Shown: in pieces, positions 36,160-44,298 of the stretch | Numbering within the stretch: the stretch's first letter is position 1 | Layout: every line of letters starts with the position of its first letter | NCBI GenBank assembly: GCA_910584995.1 | Contig: CAJUDW010000011.1 | Coordinates: forward strand, 6,732 to 70,731 | Direction of reading: 5' to 3' | DNA: 64,000 bases | Source: an uncultured Oscillibacter sp. | GTDB lineage: Bacteria > Bacillota > Clostridia > Oscillospirales > Oscillospiraceae | Program-made: the position numbers and the translations under genes | Notes under the pieces: model-generated | Told to the model about the DNA's origin: nothing | The model's input: only the letters and a program-made list of their open reading frames with translations | The model's database searches: none

Positions 36160-37413
36160 TTATTCCGCCCGCAGGGCCTCCACCGGCTGGAGGTTCGAGG
36201 CCTTCGCCGCCGGATAGATGCCAAAAATAATACCCAGGGCCACCGACAGCGAAAACGCCGCCGCAGTGATCCAGACCGCAGGATAGATGGTCATATGGAA
36301 CATCAGCTGTCCCACCGCGAAGCTGCCTGCGGTCCCCAGCAGGATGCCGATGATGCCGCCGATGCCGCAGAGCATGGCCGCCTCAATGAGGAATTGGGCC
36401 ACAATACTGCTGCGCTGTGCGCCGATGGCACGGCGGATGCCGATTTCCCTGGTCCGCTCCGTCACTGTCACCAGCATGATATTCATGATGCCGATACCGC
36501 CTACCAGCAGGGAGATGGCGGCGATGCCGCCCAGGATGAGGCTGATCATGCCCATCTGCTCTGTCATGTACTCCTGCCACTGGCCTGCGGATTGGACGTT
36601 ATAGCCTCCGGTGCGCGTATCCACCACACCCTCCAGGTAGCCCCGGATGAGGGGGATAACCTCTTTGGGCTGGAGATCGTCCTTGATTTTCACATAAAAC
36701 TCGCTGGGGGCCTCGCCGCCCAACACCCGCCGGGCGGTGTAGGGCAGGATAATCAGGTTATCCATCTGGCTGGAACTGGGATCCTTGAAGCGGGGGGCGT
36801 AGACCCCCACCACCTCAAAATTCTGGCCGTTCATCTGCACAACCTTGCCAACGGGCTCGGAGGAGCCGAAGAACACCTGGGCCGCCTGATAACCCATGAC
36901 GCAGACCTGGTTGTAATTCTCCATGTCCAGCACCGCCAGATCCCGCCCCTTGAGAATCGTGAGATTGTTGCAGGTACTGTATTGATCGCTGGCGTAGCAG
37001 AGCTCCGGGGGCCTATCCCCCACGAGATTATTGTTCTCGTCCCAGTAGTAGTTGTTCATATTGTCGGTGTTCTTGGTACCGTACACTACCGTGGCCCTGC
37101 ACCAGTCCTGGGGCGTAATGCCCACCACCTTGTCGGGAATGCTGTTGCAGAAATTGTAGAGGCCCGGGAAATAGTCCGGGGAGAGGTTGTTCCCCTCCTC
37201 GTCGTACATGCCGCCATAGATACTGACGTTCACCAGGTTGCTGCCCATGGCGGAGTACTGCTCCATGGTCTTCTCCGTGTAGCCGTTGATGGAGGAGACG
37301 ATGGTCATAACGGCGGCGATGCCGATAATGACGCCCAGCATGGTCAGGGCGGACCGGCCCTTCTTGCCCCAGATGGATTTCCAGGCCATTTTGACGGCCT
37401 GCCGGATATTCAC
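36160..37413 (-). CDS. MacB/FtsX-type ABC transporter permease
   Basis: 417 aa. Four membrane helices: one at the N-terminus (SALTMLGVIIGIAAVMTIV), a ~220-residue extracellular MacB_PCD domain, then three at the C-terminus (MISLILGGIAAISLLVGGIG; FLIEAAMLCGIGGIIG; VWITAAAFSLSVALGII). The motifs TERTREIGIRRAIGA and YPAAKASNLQPVEALR are diagnostic. GTG start overlaps the ATPase stop (GTGA), so it is coupled. It works with the 233-aa ATPase and the membrane-fusion protein as a mechanotransmission-type exporter. Confidence 0.93.
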   Translation of the reverse strand: MNIRQAVKMAWKSIWGKKGRSALTMLGVIIGIAAVMTIVSSINGYTEKTMEQYSAMGSNLVNVSIYGGMYDEEGNNLSPDYFPGLYNFCNSIPDKVVGITPQDWCRATVVYGTKNTDNMNNYYWDENNNLVGDRPPELCYASDQYSTCNNLTILKGRDLAVLDMENYNQVCVMGYQAAQVFFGSSEPVGKVVQMNGQNFEVVGVYAPRFKDPSSSQMDNLIILPYTARRVLGGEAPSEFYVKIKDDLQPKEVIPLIRGYLEGVVDTRTGGYNVQSAGQWQEYMTEQMGMISLILGGIAAISLLVGGIGIMNIMLVTVTERTREIGIRRAIGAQRSSIVAQFLIEAAMLCGIGGIIGILLGTAGSFAVGQLMFHMTIYPAVWITAAAFSLSVALGIIFGIYPAAKASNLQPVEALRAE

Positions 37414-38111
37414 AGCCAGTCCACCTCCTGTTCGCAGTCCTCAATGATCTTGCCGTCCGCCAGGCGGACTACCCGCCGGGCCGTGGCGGCAATCCCGTTG
37501 TCGTGGGTGATGAGGATAACGGTAGTACCCTCCCGGTTCAGCTGCTGGAGGAACTCCAGCACCTCGTGGCCGGTGCGGGAATCCAGTGCGCCGGTGGGCT
37601 CGTCGGCCATGATAATGGGGGGCCGGGTGGCAATGGCCCTGGCGATAGCCACCCGCTGCTGCTGGCCGCCGGACATCTCCGTAGGCCGGTGCTTCACCCG
37701 CCCGGAGAGGCCCACCCGCTCCAGGGCGTCCATGGCCATATCGTAGCGGTCATCAGCGTTGATGCCCTGGTAAATCAGGGGCAATTCCACATTTTCCAGA
37801 ACTGTGAGGCTTTGAATCAGGTTGTACTGCTGAAAAATAAACCCAATCTCCTTGTTCCGGATGCGGGACAACTCCTTGTCGGTGAGTTCCCGGACGTCCG
37901 TACCCTCCAGAAGGTAGTCCCCCCTGGTGGGTACGTCCAGGCAGCCCAGCACGTTCATCATGGTGGACTTGCCGGAGCCGGACTGGCCCACAATGGCCAC
38001 AAACTCCCCCAAATCCACCTTGAGGGACACCCCGTCCAAAGCCCGGACCTCGCTCTCCAGGCCCTCGCCGTAGATCTTATAGACGTCCCGCAGTTCAATC
38101 AAGCGCGCCAT
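37410..38111 (-). CDS. MacB/LolD-type ABC ATPase
   Basis: 233 aa. Walker A GQSGSGKST, Q-loop FIFQQYNLIQSLT, signature MSGGQQQR, Walker B IIMADEPTGALDS, switch His in LITHDNG. The sequence around the Q-loop and ALDSRTGHEVL are typical of the MacB/LolD/FtsE branch of exporters. Four-nucleotide gap from the membrane-fusion gene and a GTGA overlap with the permease show an operon. Confidence 0.94.
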   Translation of the reverse strand: MARLIELRDVYKIYGEGLESEVRALDGVSLKVDLGEFVAIVGQSGSGKSTMMNVLGCLDVPTRGDYLLEGTDVRELTDKELSRIRNKEIGFIFQQYNLIQSLTVLENVELPLIYQGINADDRYDMAMDALERVGLSGRVKHRPTEMSGGQQQRVAIARAIATRPPIIMADEPTGALDSRTGHEVLEFLQQLNREGTTVILITHDNGIAATARRVVRLADGKIIEDCEQEVDWL

Positions 38112-38115
38112 AGCG

Positions 38116-39804
38116 TCAACCCCAAGCGTAATCGGACTGGATCTGGGTGAACACGGTGGTACCCTCTTCCACGCCGGATTTAATCTCGATGTTGTAGTTG
38201 TCCTGGATGCCGATTTCCACCGGCACGGCCCAGAAGCCCTTCGGAATCTCCTCGTTCACCATCACTTCCACGGCGTTCTCCGGCCGGTCGCCTTCCACGA
38301 AGACCACATACACATCGGAGCCGTCCTCCAGCATGGTGGTACGCACGCACTGGATGGGCAGGATCAGGCAGTTGTCGTTCTGGCTGGCAATCAGGGAGTA
38401 GGAGATGTAGCTGTTTACCTGGACGGAACCGTCGGCGTTGTCCACGGAGATGGTGAGGGGATAAGTGGCTACACCGTTGTTGACGGTGGAGGCGAGGCTC
38501 ACGGATTCCACCATGCCCATGGCCTGTTTGTCCCACTGCTCCAGTTCCACCATCATGCCGGCCTTCACATAGCTGACATTCCGCTCATCCACCGTGGCGG
38601 CCACGGTGATGACGGAGGTATCGGAGATGGTGACGATGGTGGTGTTGGCCTGGATCTCGTCCCCGGGCTGGATGGTAAGGCCGATGACGGTGCCGTCAAT
38701 GGGGGCCACGGCGTTGCAGTTGTCCAGGTTCTTCTGGGCAGTCTCCAACTCCTTCTGGGCCTCCTCCAAATCCTTTTGGATAGTGAAGAGTTCGCTTTCG
38801 CTCTGTTCGCCGTCCACCTGCACCAGAACCTGGCCGGCAGAAACCTGGAGGTAGTCCACCAGGCTGCTGGAAATGACGGTGCCGTTGACGGTGGAGCAGA
38901 GGTCACCGGTGCGGTAATACTCCAGCTTGCCGGGCTCGTAGGGGTAGACGGTCTCGCCGTTGATGGTAACCGTGGCGGAGGCCGCCATCTCGGCGGTAAG
39001 GGCCCCCTCGTTGCTCAGCAGGATTTCCGCAGAAAACAGCTGGGATCCCTCGGGGGTGATGCGGCTGACCATATGGACCGCCTCAATGGTACCGGGGATG
39101 GTCGTCATCAGAGCCGGGACGGACACGTCCACCGTCTGGCCCACCCAGAGTTCGCCCGCGTAGGCGTAGCTGTAATACTGGGTGAGGCGCATCCGGGTGT
39201 CGTCTGCCAGCACCGCCAGCTTCTGGCCCTTGGTCACCTCGTCGCCGGGATTCAGGGTGACGGTTTCCATCAATTTCCCGGGGTATGTAGGGGCAAGGTT
39301 CAGCCCGGCGATATCTTTTTCCGCCTGGGACAGCTTCTTCCGGAAGCCCTCCACATTGTTCCGGGCCTGCTGGACGGCATTCTGGGCGGCGGGGGAGTCG
39401 ATGACAAAGAGGGGCGTCCCCTGGGTCACCACGTCGCCCTCGTTGACCAGCACGTCCATTACGGTCCCGGCGGTAGTCATGGTGATGACCTCGCTGCTCT
39501 TGGCCCGGGTGAGGCCGTTGCCCTCCACCTTGGCGGTGATGGAGCCGTACCGCACCTCGTCCCGGATGATCTCTTTCTGGGCCTCCCCCTTATCGCCGCC
39601 GAACACGCGGCCCAGCACCACGGCCGCGGCAATCAGAATCAGGAGGATGATCGTCCAGCGGATGATCCGCCGCCGCTTCCGGCGAGGCATATCCTTCCAT
39701 TTCTGACGCAGGGATTTTTTCGCGGGGGCCTCCTGTACGGCCGTTCCCGCCGCCGGGGCTTCCGGGATCCCGGCCTGTTCCTGTTTTTCCATAACTTCTG
39801 CCAT
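38116..39804 (-). CDS. MacA-like membrane-fusion (HlyD family) protein
   Basis: 562 aa, longer than MacA (~370). A cytosolic basic stretch leads to one membrane helix (WTIILLILIAAAVVLGRVF, ~50-70). Outside are a first lipoyl-like half (GTVMDVLVNEGDVVTQGTPL), a short coiled pair (AVQQARNNVEGFRKKLSQAE), a second lipoyl-like unit (METVTLNPGDEVTKGQKLAV), a further coil (KDLEEAQKELETAQKNLDN), a lipoyl half (APIDGTVIGLTIQPGDEI) and beta-barrel. The duplicated lipoyl module explains the extra length. ATG 39804 chosen from AAAGGAG. First gene of the operon. Confidence 0.88.
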   Translation of the reverse strand: MAEVMEKQEQAGIPEAPAAGTAVQEAPAKKSLRQKWKDMPRRKRRRIIRWTIILLILIAAAVVLGRVFGGDKGEAQKEIIRDEVRYGSITAKVEGNGLTRAKSSEVITMTTAGTVMDVLVNEGDVVTQGTPLFVIDSPAAQNAVQQARNNVEGFRKKLSQAEKDIAGLNLAPTYPGKLMETVTLNPGDEVTKGQKLAVLADDTRMRLTQYYSYAYAGELWVGQTVDVSVPALMTTIPGTIEAVHMVSRITPEGSQLFSAEILLSNEGALTAEMAASATVTINGETVYPYEPGKLEYYRTGDLCSTVNGTVISSSLVDYLQVSAGQVLVQVDGEQSESELFTIQKDLEEAQKELETAQKNLDNCNAVAPIDGTVIGLTIQPGDEIQANTTIVTISDTSVITVAATVDERNVSYVKAGMMVELEQWDKQAMGMVESVSLASTVNNGVATYPLTISVDNADGSVQVNSYISYSLIASQNDNCLILPIQCVRTTMLEDGSDVYVVFVEGDRPENAVEVMVNEEIPKGFWAVPVEIGIQDNYNIEIKSGVEEGTTVFTQIQSDYAWG

Positions 39805-39881
39805 ATCCGGTTCTCCTTTTTCGTGCTCCAAGGGGTTAAAAGGTTCCAAAGGGTTTGCCTATAAAAACTGTATCAACCATG

Positions 39882-39949
39882 TTAGTACAGCCTATTCTGT
39901 AAAGCAACAACAAAACAGTAACAATTTTCCCATTCACAAAAAATTCACA
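39882..39949 (-). promoter_or_regulatory. Exporter operon promoter with OmpR-type direct repeat
   Basis: Reverse strand TTGTTG (39910-39905), 17-bp spacer, TACTAA (39887-39882). Upstream of it, TTCACA occurs at 39933-39938 and 39944-39949, an 11-bp direct repeat as bound by OmpR/PhoB-family response regulators. No two-component system is in the window. The rest of 39950-40122 shows nothing. Confidence 0.5.
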
Positions 39950-40122
39950 CTTTATCCATGACTTTGGAAGGGCTCTCCATTGTAAAGACGAAAATAAACG
40001 GAAAAAGTTTCACAAAACCACAAAAAAAGAAAATCAAATTTTAGCAGATTTGTAAAATCAAGGAATCCATCCATACTTCTTCCCCCGCCACGCCAAAACG
40101 CATCCGTAACCAGCGGTTCCCC

Positions 40123-40151
40123 TTGCGTGGAACCGCTGCCCATGCTATAAT
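40123..40151 (+). promoter_or_regulatory. Promoter of the SnoaL-like gene
   Basis: TTGCGT (40123-40128), 17-bp spacer, TATAAT (40146-40151), 84 bp before the ATG. Confidence 0.7.
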
Positions 40152-40234
40152 CAGCAGCGGCGGTTTTCGCTGTTGGAACGTGTCTGCCGCCTATCATCCC
40201 GAAATTCAAAAATATGCGCCGGAGGGACCGCAAT

Positions 40235-40655
40235 ATGCACGAAAGGGAAGCCATCATCCGCCCGTGGTTTGATATGTGGCTGCGCCAGCAGGACCCTGGG
40301 TATCGATACCGTCTTTGCGGAAAACGTGGCCTACACGGAAAGCTGGGGGCCGAAATACGAAAGCCGCGCCGCCGTGAAGCATTGGTTCCGGGAGTGGAAC
40401 ACCAGAGGAAATGTGGCGGCCTGGGATATCAAACAGTTTTTTCACAAGGGAGACCAGACGGTTGTGGAGTGGTACTTCAAGGCCAGGATGGCGGACAGCA
40501 GCACGGATGAATTTGACGGTGTGCCCCTGATCGTATGGACCCCCGGCGGCAAAATCAAGTCCCTGCAGGAATTCGGCTGTAATACGGATCGGTACGATCC
40601 CTACCAGGAGGGCAACACCCCGCAGTTCCGGGAGGAAACGCCCAGATGGTTCTAA
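40235..40655 (+). pseudogene. SnoaL-like (NTF2-fold) protein, frameshifted
   Basis: A start with GGAGGG and the residues MHEREAIIRPWFDMWLRQQD are in one frame; the continuation IDTVFAENVAYTESWGPKY onward to RYDPYQEGN is in another. The frames join if one C is removed from CCC at 40294-40296, restoring Asp-Leu-Gly-Ile-Asp. The joined ~139-aa protein resembles SnoaL/NTF2-fold proteins with a Trp-rich cone (VKHWFREWN, VVEWYFKARM). Promoter and terminator are intact, so the lesion is recent or a sequencing error. Function of this subfamily unknown. Confidence 0.7.
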
Positions 40656-40677
40656 AAATAGGATTCTGCGAAAATCC

Positions 40678-40710
40678 AAAATCCCGGCGCGTCTGCGCCG
40701 GGATTTTTAT
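40678..40710. terminator. Bidirectional terminator, SnoaL-like gene and TRAP operon
   Basis: A 13-bp stem, AAAATCCCGGCGC (40678-40690) and GCGCCGGGATTTT (40695-40707), loop GTCT, then TAT. Confidence 0.85.
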
Positions 40711-40717
40711 AAAACCG

Positions 40718-42745
40718 TCAGGCCGGGGCGTTTTTGCCGCCCAGCTTCTGCCAGGCCACAACGCCGCCTACCAGGGCGAAGCCCACTACGTCCGTGGGGA
40801 TGCCGGGGAACATCATGCACAGGCCGCCCAGGGCGATGAACACCCGCAGCAGGGGGTTGATCTTCCGCCAGAGGTACCCGTTCAGGGCCACGGCCACGCC
40901 GAACAGGCCCGCCAGGGAGGTAACGACAATCAGCACTATGTCAAAAATCCCCGTGTCAATCAGGAGCATCGCAGGGTTGAAGGCAAAGATATAGGGTACG
41001 ATGAAAGCGGCAATAGCCAGCTTTGTGGCATTGATGCCGGTCTTCATAGGGTTGGACTTGGCAATAGCGCTGCCTGCGTAGGCCGCCAGAGCCACCGGCG
41101 GCGTGATATCCGCCACGATGCCGAAGTAAAACACAAAGAAGTGGGCGGGGATTTTGCCGATGCCCAGCTGGATCAGGATGGGGGCGCAGGTGGAGGCCAT
41201 GATGCAGTAGTTGGCCGTGGTAGGCACGCCCATGCCCAGGACGATGCAGCAGAGCATGGTCAGGAACAGGGCGGCGAACAGGGCCAAGGACTTGTTGGGA
41301 ATCATGCCGCTGACATTCACCACCGTGTTCACCAGCCGGGAGGCAAGTCCCGTCACAGTGATGCACCCCGCCACGATGCCCGCCATGGAGCAGGCTACCG
41401 CCACGGTGATGCAGCCCCGGCCACCGGCCTCCAGGGAGCCCAGAATCATAGTGCCGGTCTCCTTCACGGCGTGGCCCACAGCGCCCTCCTGCTTCTGGGC
41501 ATGGCTGTCCCAGAAAATGCCCGGCAGGCTTACGGCAATTGCCAGCAAAATGGCGAGGGACGCTGAGAACTGCAGCGTCCGGGCGCCGGTGGACACCAGC
41601 CAGACCAGCACCACCAGGGGCAGCAGCAGATAGATGCTGCGGATAAGGATCCGGAACTTCGGCAGCTGATCCCGAGGGATGCCCTTTAAATCCAGCCGCC
41701 TGGCCTCCAGATGGACAGAGAGGAAAATGCCGGTGAAGTAGAGAAGTGCCGGGAGGATGGCTTTCATAGCCACGTTGGCGTAGGTGGTATCCATATACTC
41801 CGCCATAAGGAAGGCGGCCGCACCCATAATGGGGGGCATAATCTGCCCGCCGGTAGAGGCAGCGGCCTCCACCGCCGCAGCGAACTCACCCTTGTAGCCG
41901 GTCCTCTTCATCATGGGGATGGTGACGGAGCCGGTGGTAACGGTGTTGCCCACGGAGGAGCCTGACACCATGCCGCAGAGGGCGGAAGAGATGACCGCCA
42001 CCTTGGCGGGGCCGCCGGAGGCGCTGCCCGCCAGGGAGTTAGCCAGATCAATAAAGAAATTGGAGATACCCGTCCGCTCCAGGAATGCGCCGAAGATGAT
42101 GAACACGGCGATAAACTTGGCGCACACCTGCACCGGGGTGGCCAGGATGCCGGAGGTACCGTAGAAGAGGGTGTAAATCACCCGTCCCAGGTTCTGGCCG
42201 CTGGCAAAGGTGTAGACCAGCAGCACCCCTACTACGCAGAGGATTGGAAGCCCCACGCACCGGCGGCAAAGTTCCGCCAGGCACAGGATGCCCACAACGC
42301 CCAAAATCACATAGAACCAGGCGCCGTCAATGGCGCCCTCTGTACCGGGATTGATTTTGGAGGCGCTGGTGATCACCTTCACCAAGGCCGTGTAATTGAT
42401 GCAGTAGTAGAAGAAAGAACCCGCCCCCAGGAGCATCAAAATGATATCATACCAGGGCATGGAGTTGGGACGCACATGGTTCTTCCGGGCGGGGTAGGTC
42501 AAATAGCCCATGACGGTGATGAGGCCCAGGAAAGCCGTCAGCCGGATAGGCAAATCCGCCGTGCTGAACAGGGTGGACCAGATACAGTACAGGGAGAACA
42601 TCGCCATGACGCAGCGGACTACCTGCTTGGGCTTTCCCTCCCAAATTCGGGTGGCGGATTCCCGGTCATATTTGCGCATGACCTCTTCCATTTCCGCCGC
42701 CGTACCGATCTCGATATCAGGCGTATGGTTGTCTTTTTCGCTCAT
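40718..42745 (-). CDS. TRAP transporter fused permease (TAXI type)
   Basis: 675 aa with roughly 16 hydrophobic segments. It fuses the small 4-TM (DctQ-like) and large 12-TM (DctM-like) subunits, the form that partners TAXI binding proteins. Characteristic motifs: SGSSVGNTVTTGSVTIPMMK, AAASTGGQIMPPIMGAAAF and GMGVPTTANYCIMA. It would use an Na+ or H+ gradient for uptake of an organic acid, often a dicarboxylate; the substrate is unknown. It follows the binding-protein gene across a stable hairpin. Confidence 0.93.
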   Translation of the reverse strand: MSEKDNHTPDIEIGTAAEMEEVMRKYDRESATRIWEGKPKQVVRCVMAMFSLYCIWSTLFSTADLPIRLTAFLGLITVMGYLTYPARKNHVRPNSMPWYDIILMLLGAGSFFYYCINYTALVKVITSASKINPGTEGAIDGAWFYVILGVVGILCLAELCRRCVGLPILCVVGVLLVYTFASGQNLGRVIYTLFYGTSGILATPVQVCAKFIAVFIIFGAFLERTGISNFFIDLANSLAGSASGGPAKVAVISSALCGMVSGSSVGNTVTTGSVTIPMMKRTGYKGEFAAAVEAAASTGGQIMPPIMGAAAFLMAEYMDTTYANVAMKAILPALLYFTGIFLSVHLEARRLDLKGIPRDQLPKFRILIRSIYLLLPLVVLVWLVSTGARTLQFSASLAILLAIAVSLPGIFWDSHAQKQEGAVGHAVKETGTMILGSLEAGGRGCITVAVACSMAGIVAGCITVTGLASRLVNTVVNVSGMIPNKSLALFAALFLTMLCCIVLGMGVPTTANYCIMASTCAPILIQLGIGKIPAHFFVFYFGIVADITPPVALAAYAGSAIAKSNPMKTGINATKLAIAAFIVPYIFAFNPAMLLIDTGIFDIVLIVVTSLAGLFGVAVALNGYLWRKINPLLRVFIALGGLCMMFPGIPTDVVGFALVGGVVAWQKLGGKNAPA

Positions 42746-42819
42746 ACAGCCCCTCCTTATCTCAATTTTTTCCTCTTGCCGTATTGAAAAAGCGGCGCGA
42801 AGACCGCCCTTTCAATGCG

Positions 42820-42846
42820 GCAAGGGCCGCGTGACGCGGCCCTTGC
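42820..42846 (-). other. Stable intercistronic hairpin between TAXI protein and permease
   Basis: Perfect 12-bp stem GCAAGGGCCGCG (42820-42831) and CGCGGCCCTTGC (42835-42846), 3-nt loop, without a U-tract. Such hairpins protect the upstream message 3' end, allowing more binding protein than permease. Confidence 0.65.
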
Positions 42847-42870
42847 CGGGAATTGCCGGTTGTGGGTGGA

Positions 42871-43914
42871 TCAATAGGTCCCGGCGGGAATGGTATAAGC
42901 GCTGTAGTAGGGGGAGGCGGACAGCAGGTCGTTCACATGGGCCTCGTCCAGGCTCACCAGGTACACCGGGCCGCTGGTGGACAGGTCCACGATAGCGGGG
43001 GTGGGGGCGCCGGCCACGATGAAGGCGGCGTCAATCTTGCCGTCCTTCAGGCTCTCGGCGCTGTCGCCGAAACTCTGGTACACGGCGTTGATGTCCTCTT
43101 CGCCCAGGCCGTAAGCGCCCAGGACGTCAATGGCGTTGAAGTACACGCCGGAACCACGGTCTCCGATGGAAACGGACTTCCCGGCCAGATCCGCAACGGA
43201 CTTGATGTCGGGATTGGTGGTGACGATCTGCACCTGCTCCATGTACAGGGCGGCTGCCACAGAGAAGCCGGTGACGGCGGTGTCGAAGAGGCGCTCGCCG
43301 TTATAGGCGTAACTCATGACGTCGGACTGGACGAAAGCCAGCTGCACGTCGCCTGCGTTCAGATCCTCCACGTTGGCCTGGGAGCCGCCGGAGGTCACAG
43401 CGGTGATGGAGAGGCCTGCGTTGTTGGAGACATAGCCCGCCAGCACGCCGCCGAAAGCGTAATAGGTGCCGGTCTCGCCGCCAGTGCCGAAGGTCAGGGC
43501 CTTGGAATCGCCCACGCCTGCGCCGTCCTTCACGGCGGCAACGGTCTTGCCCTTCTCCTGGAAGTACTTGGCCGCGCCAGGATGATAGGGCACGGAGGTG
43601 ACGGAGGAGGCGAAGTCCAGATCCAGTTCGCCGCCCTTGGCGTGCTGATCCGTGATGGCGGCGGTATTCTCAAAGATGGCGGAAACAAAGGCGTAGACGT
43701 CGTCCTCGGGCACGTCGTCCCGGACGATGACCACCGCGCCTACGGCCACGGTATTCGTGTCCACAGCCGCCGCGCTGCCGCTGTCGGAAGCAGCCCCGGG
43801 GTCTTCGGTGGAAGCGCCGCCATTGGCCTCGTCCTTATCGGACTTGCCGCCGCAGCCTGCCAGGACAGCCATCATCATGGCCAGAACCATGAGCAAGGAC
43901 AGAAACTTTTTCAT
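42871..43914 (-). CDS. TAXI-family TRAP solute-binding lipoprotein, circularly permuted order
   Basis: 347 aa. Signal peptide and lipobox LAGC (C21), then a Ser/Gly/Asp linker. Residues ~54-122 (TVAVGAVVIVRDDVPEDDVY, then SVPYHPGAAKYFQEKG) are what normally ends a TAXI protein. A ~16-residue linker follows, then residues 139-347 begin with ALTFGTGGETGTYYAFGG, normally the N-terminus, continue through SIGDRGSGVYFNAID and GAPTPAIVDLS, and stop at YTIPAGTY, where the permuted segment would normally follow. RBS and promoter are good and the frame is intact. It should still bind an organic acid for the fused permease. Confidence 0.88.
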   Translation of the reverse strand: MKKFLSLLMVLAMMMAVLAGCGGKSDKDEANGGASTEDPGAASDSGSAAAVDTNTVAVGAVVIVRDDVPEDDVYAFVSAIFENTAAITDQHAKGGELDLDFASSVTSVPYHPGAAKYFQEKGKTVAAVKDGAGVGDSKALTFGTGGETGTYYAFGGVLAGYVSNNAGLSITAVTSGGSQANVEDLNAGDVQLAFVQSDVMSYAYNGERLFDTAVTGFSVAAALYMEQVQIVTTNPDIKSVADLAGKSVSIGDRGSGVYFNAIDVLGAYGLGEEDINAVYQSFGDSAESLKDGKIDAAFIVAGAPTPAIVDLSTSGPVYLVSLDEAHVNDLLSASPYYSAYTIPAGTY

Positions 43915-43966
43915 GATGCATTCCTCTTTTCATTTTTTGGTAAGTGTATCCTGTAAATACATGAAT

Positions 43967-43995
43967 AGTATATCCTCTTCTCCTTCATTTTTCAA
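43967..43995 (-). promoter_or_regulatory. TRAP-TAXI operon promoter
   Basis: Reverse strand TTGAAA (43995-43990), 17-bp spacer, TATACT (43972-43967), 52 nt before the lipoprotein ATG. The stretch 43996-44257 shows no gene. Confidence 0.7.
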
Positions 43996-44257
43996 GTCCG
44001 CATTTGTGTTTTTCGGGAAATTTTGCAGGTTTGCAACAGATATAATTCACAGTTCTTTGGCTTTTTGCATCATTTGAACAGAATTCCTTCATATTAGCCC
44101 CGCCGTTCCCGTCGAAACCCGGCGGCAGATGGAAGCGCGGACGCCTGTGCGGCAGGTATGTGCAGATATCCGCTTCCCATGCGGCGCCGGTCCCGTCCCT
44201 TCGAACTCCCCTTCCGCCACCGGAATCTCCCGCTCTAAACCGGCCTTTCCGGCAGGA

Positions 44258-44288
44258 GAAGGCCCTCCACCAGCGGCGGAGGGCCTTC
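44258..44288 (-). terminator. Hairpin terminator after thrS
   Basis: 11-bp stem GAAGGCCCTCC (44258-44268) and GGAGGGCCTTC (44278-44288), 9-nt loop, 10 nt past the thrS stop. The U-tract is weak (TCCTG), so efficiency is uncertain. Confidence 0.5.
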
Positions 44289-44298
44289 AACAGTGCAC

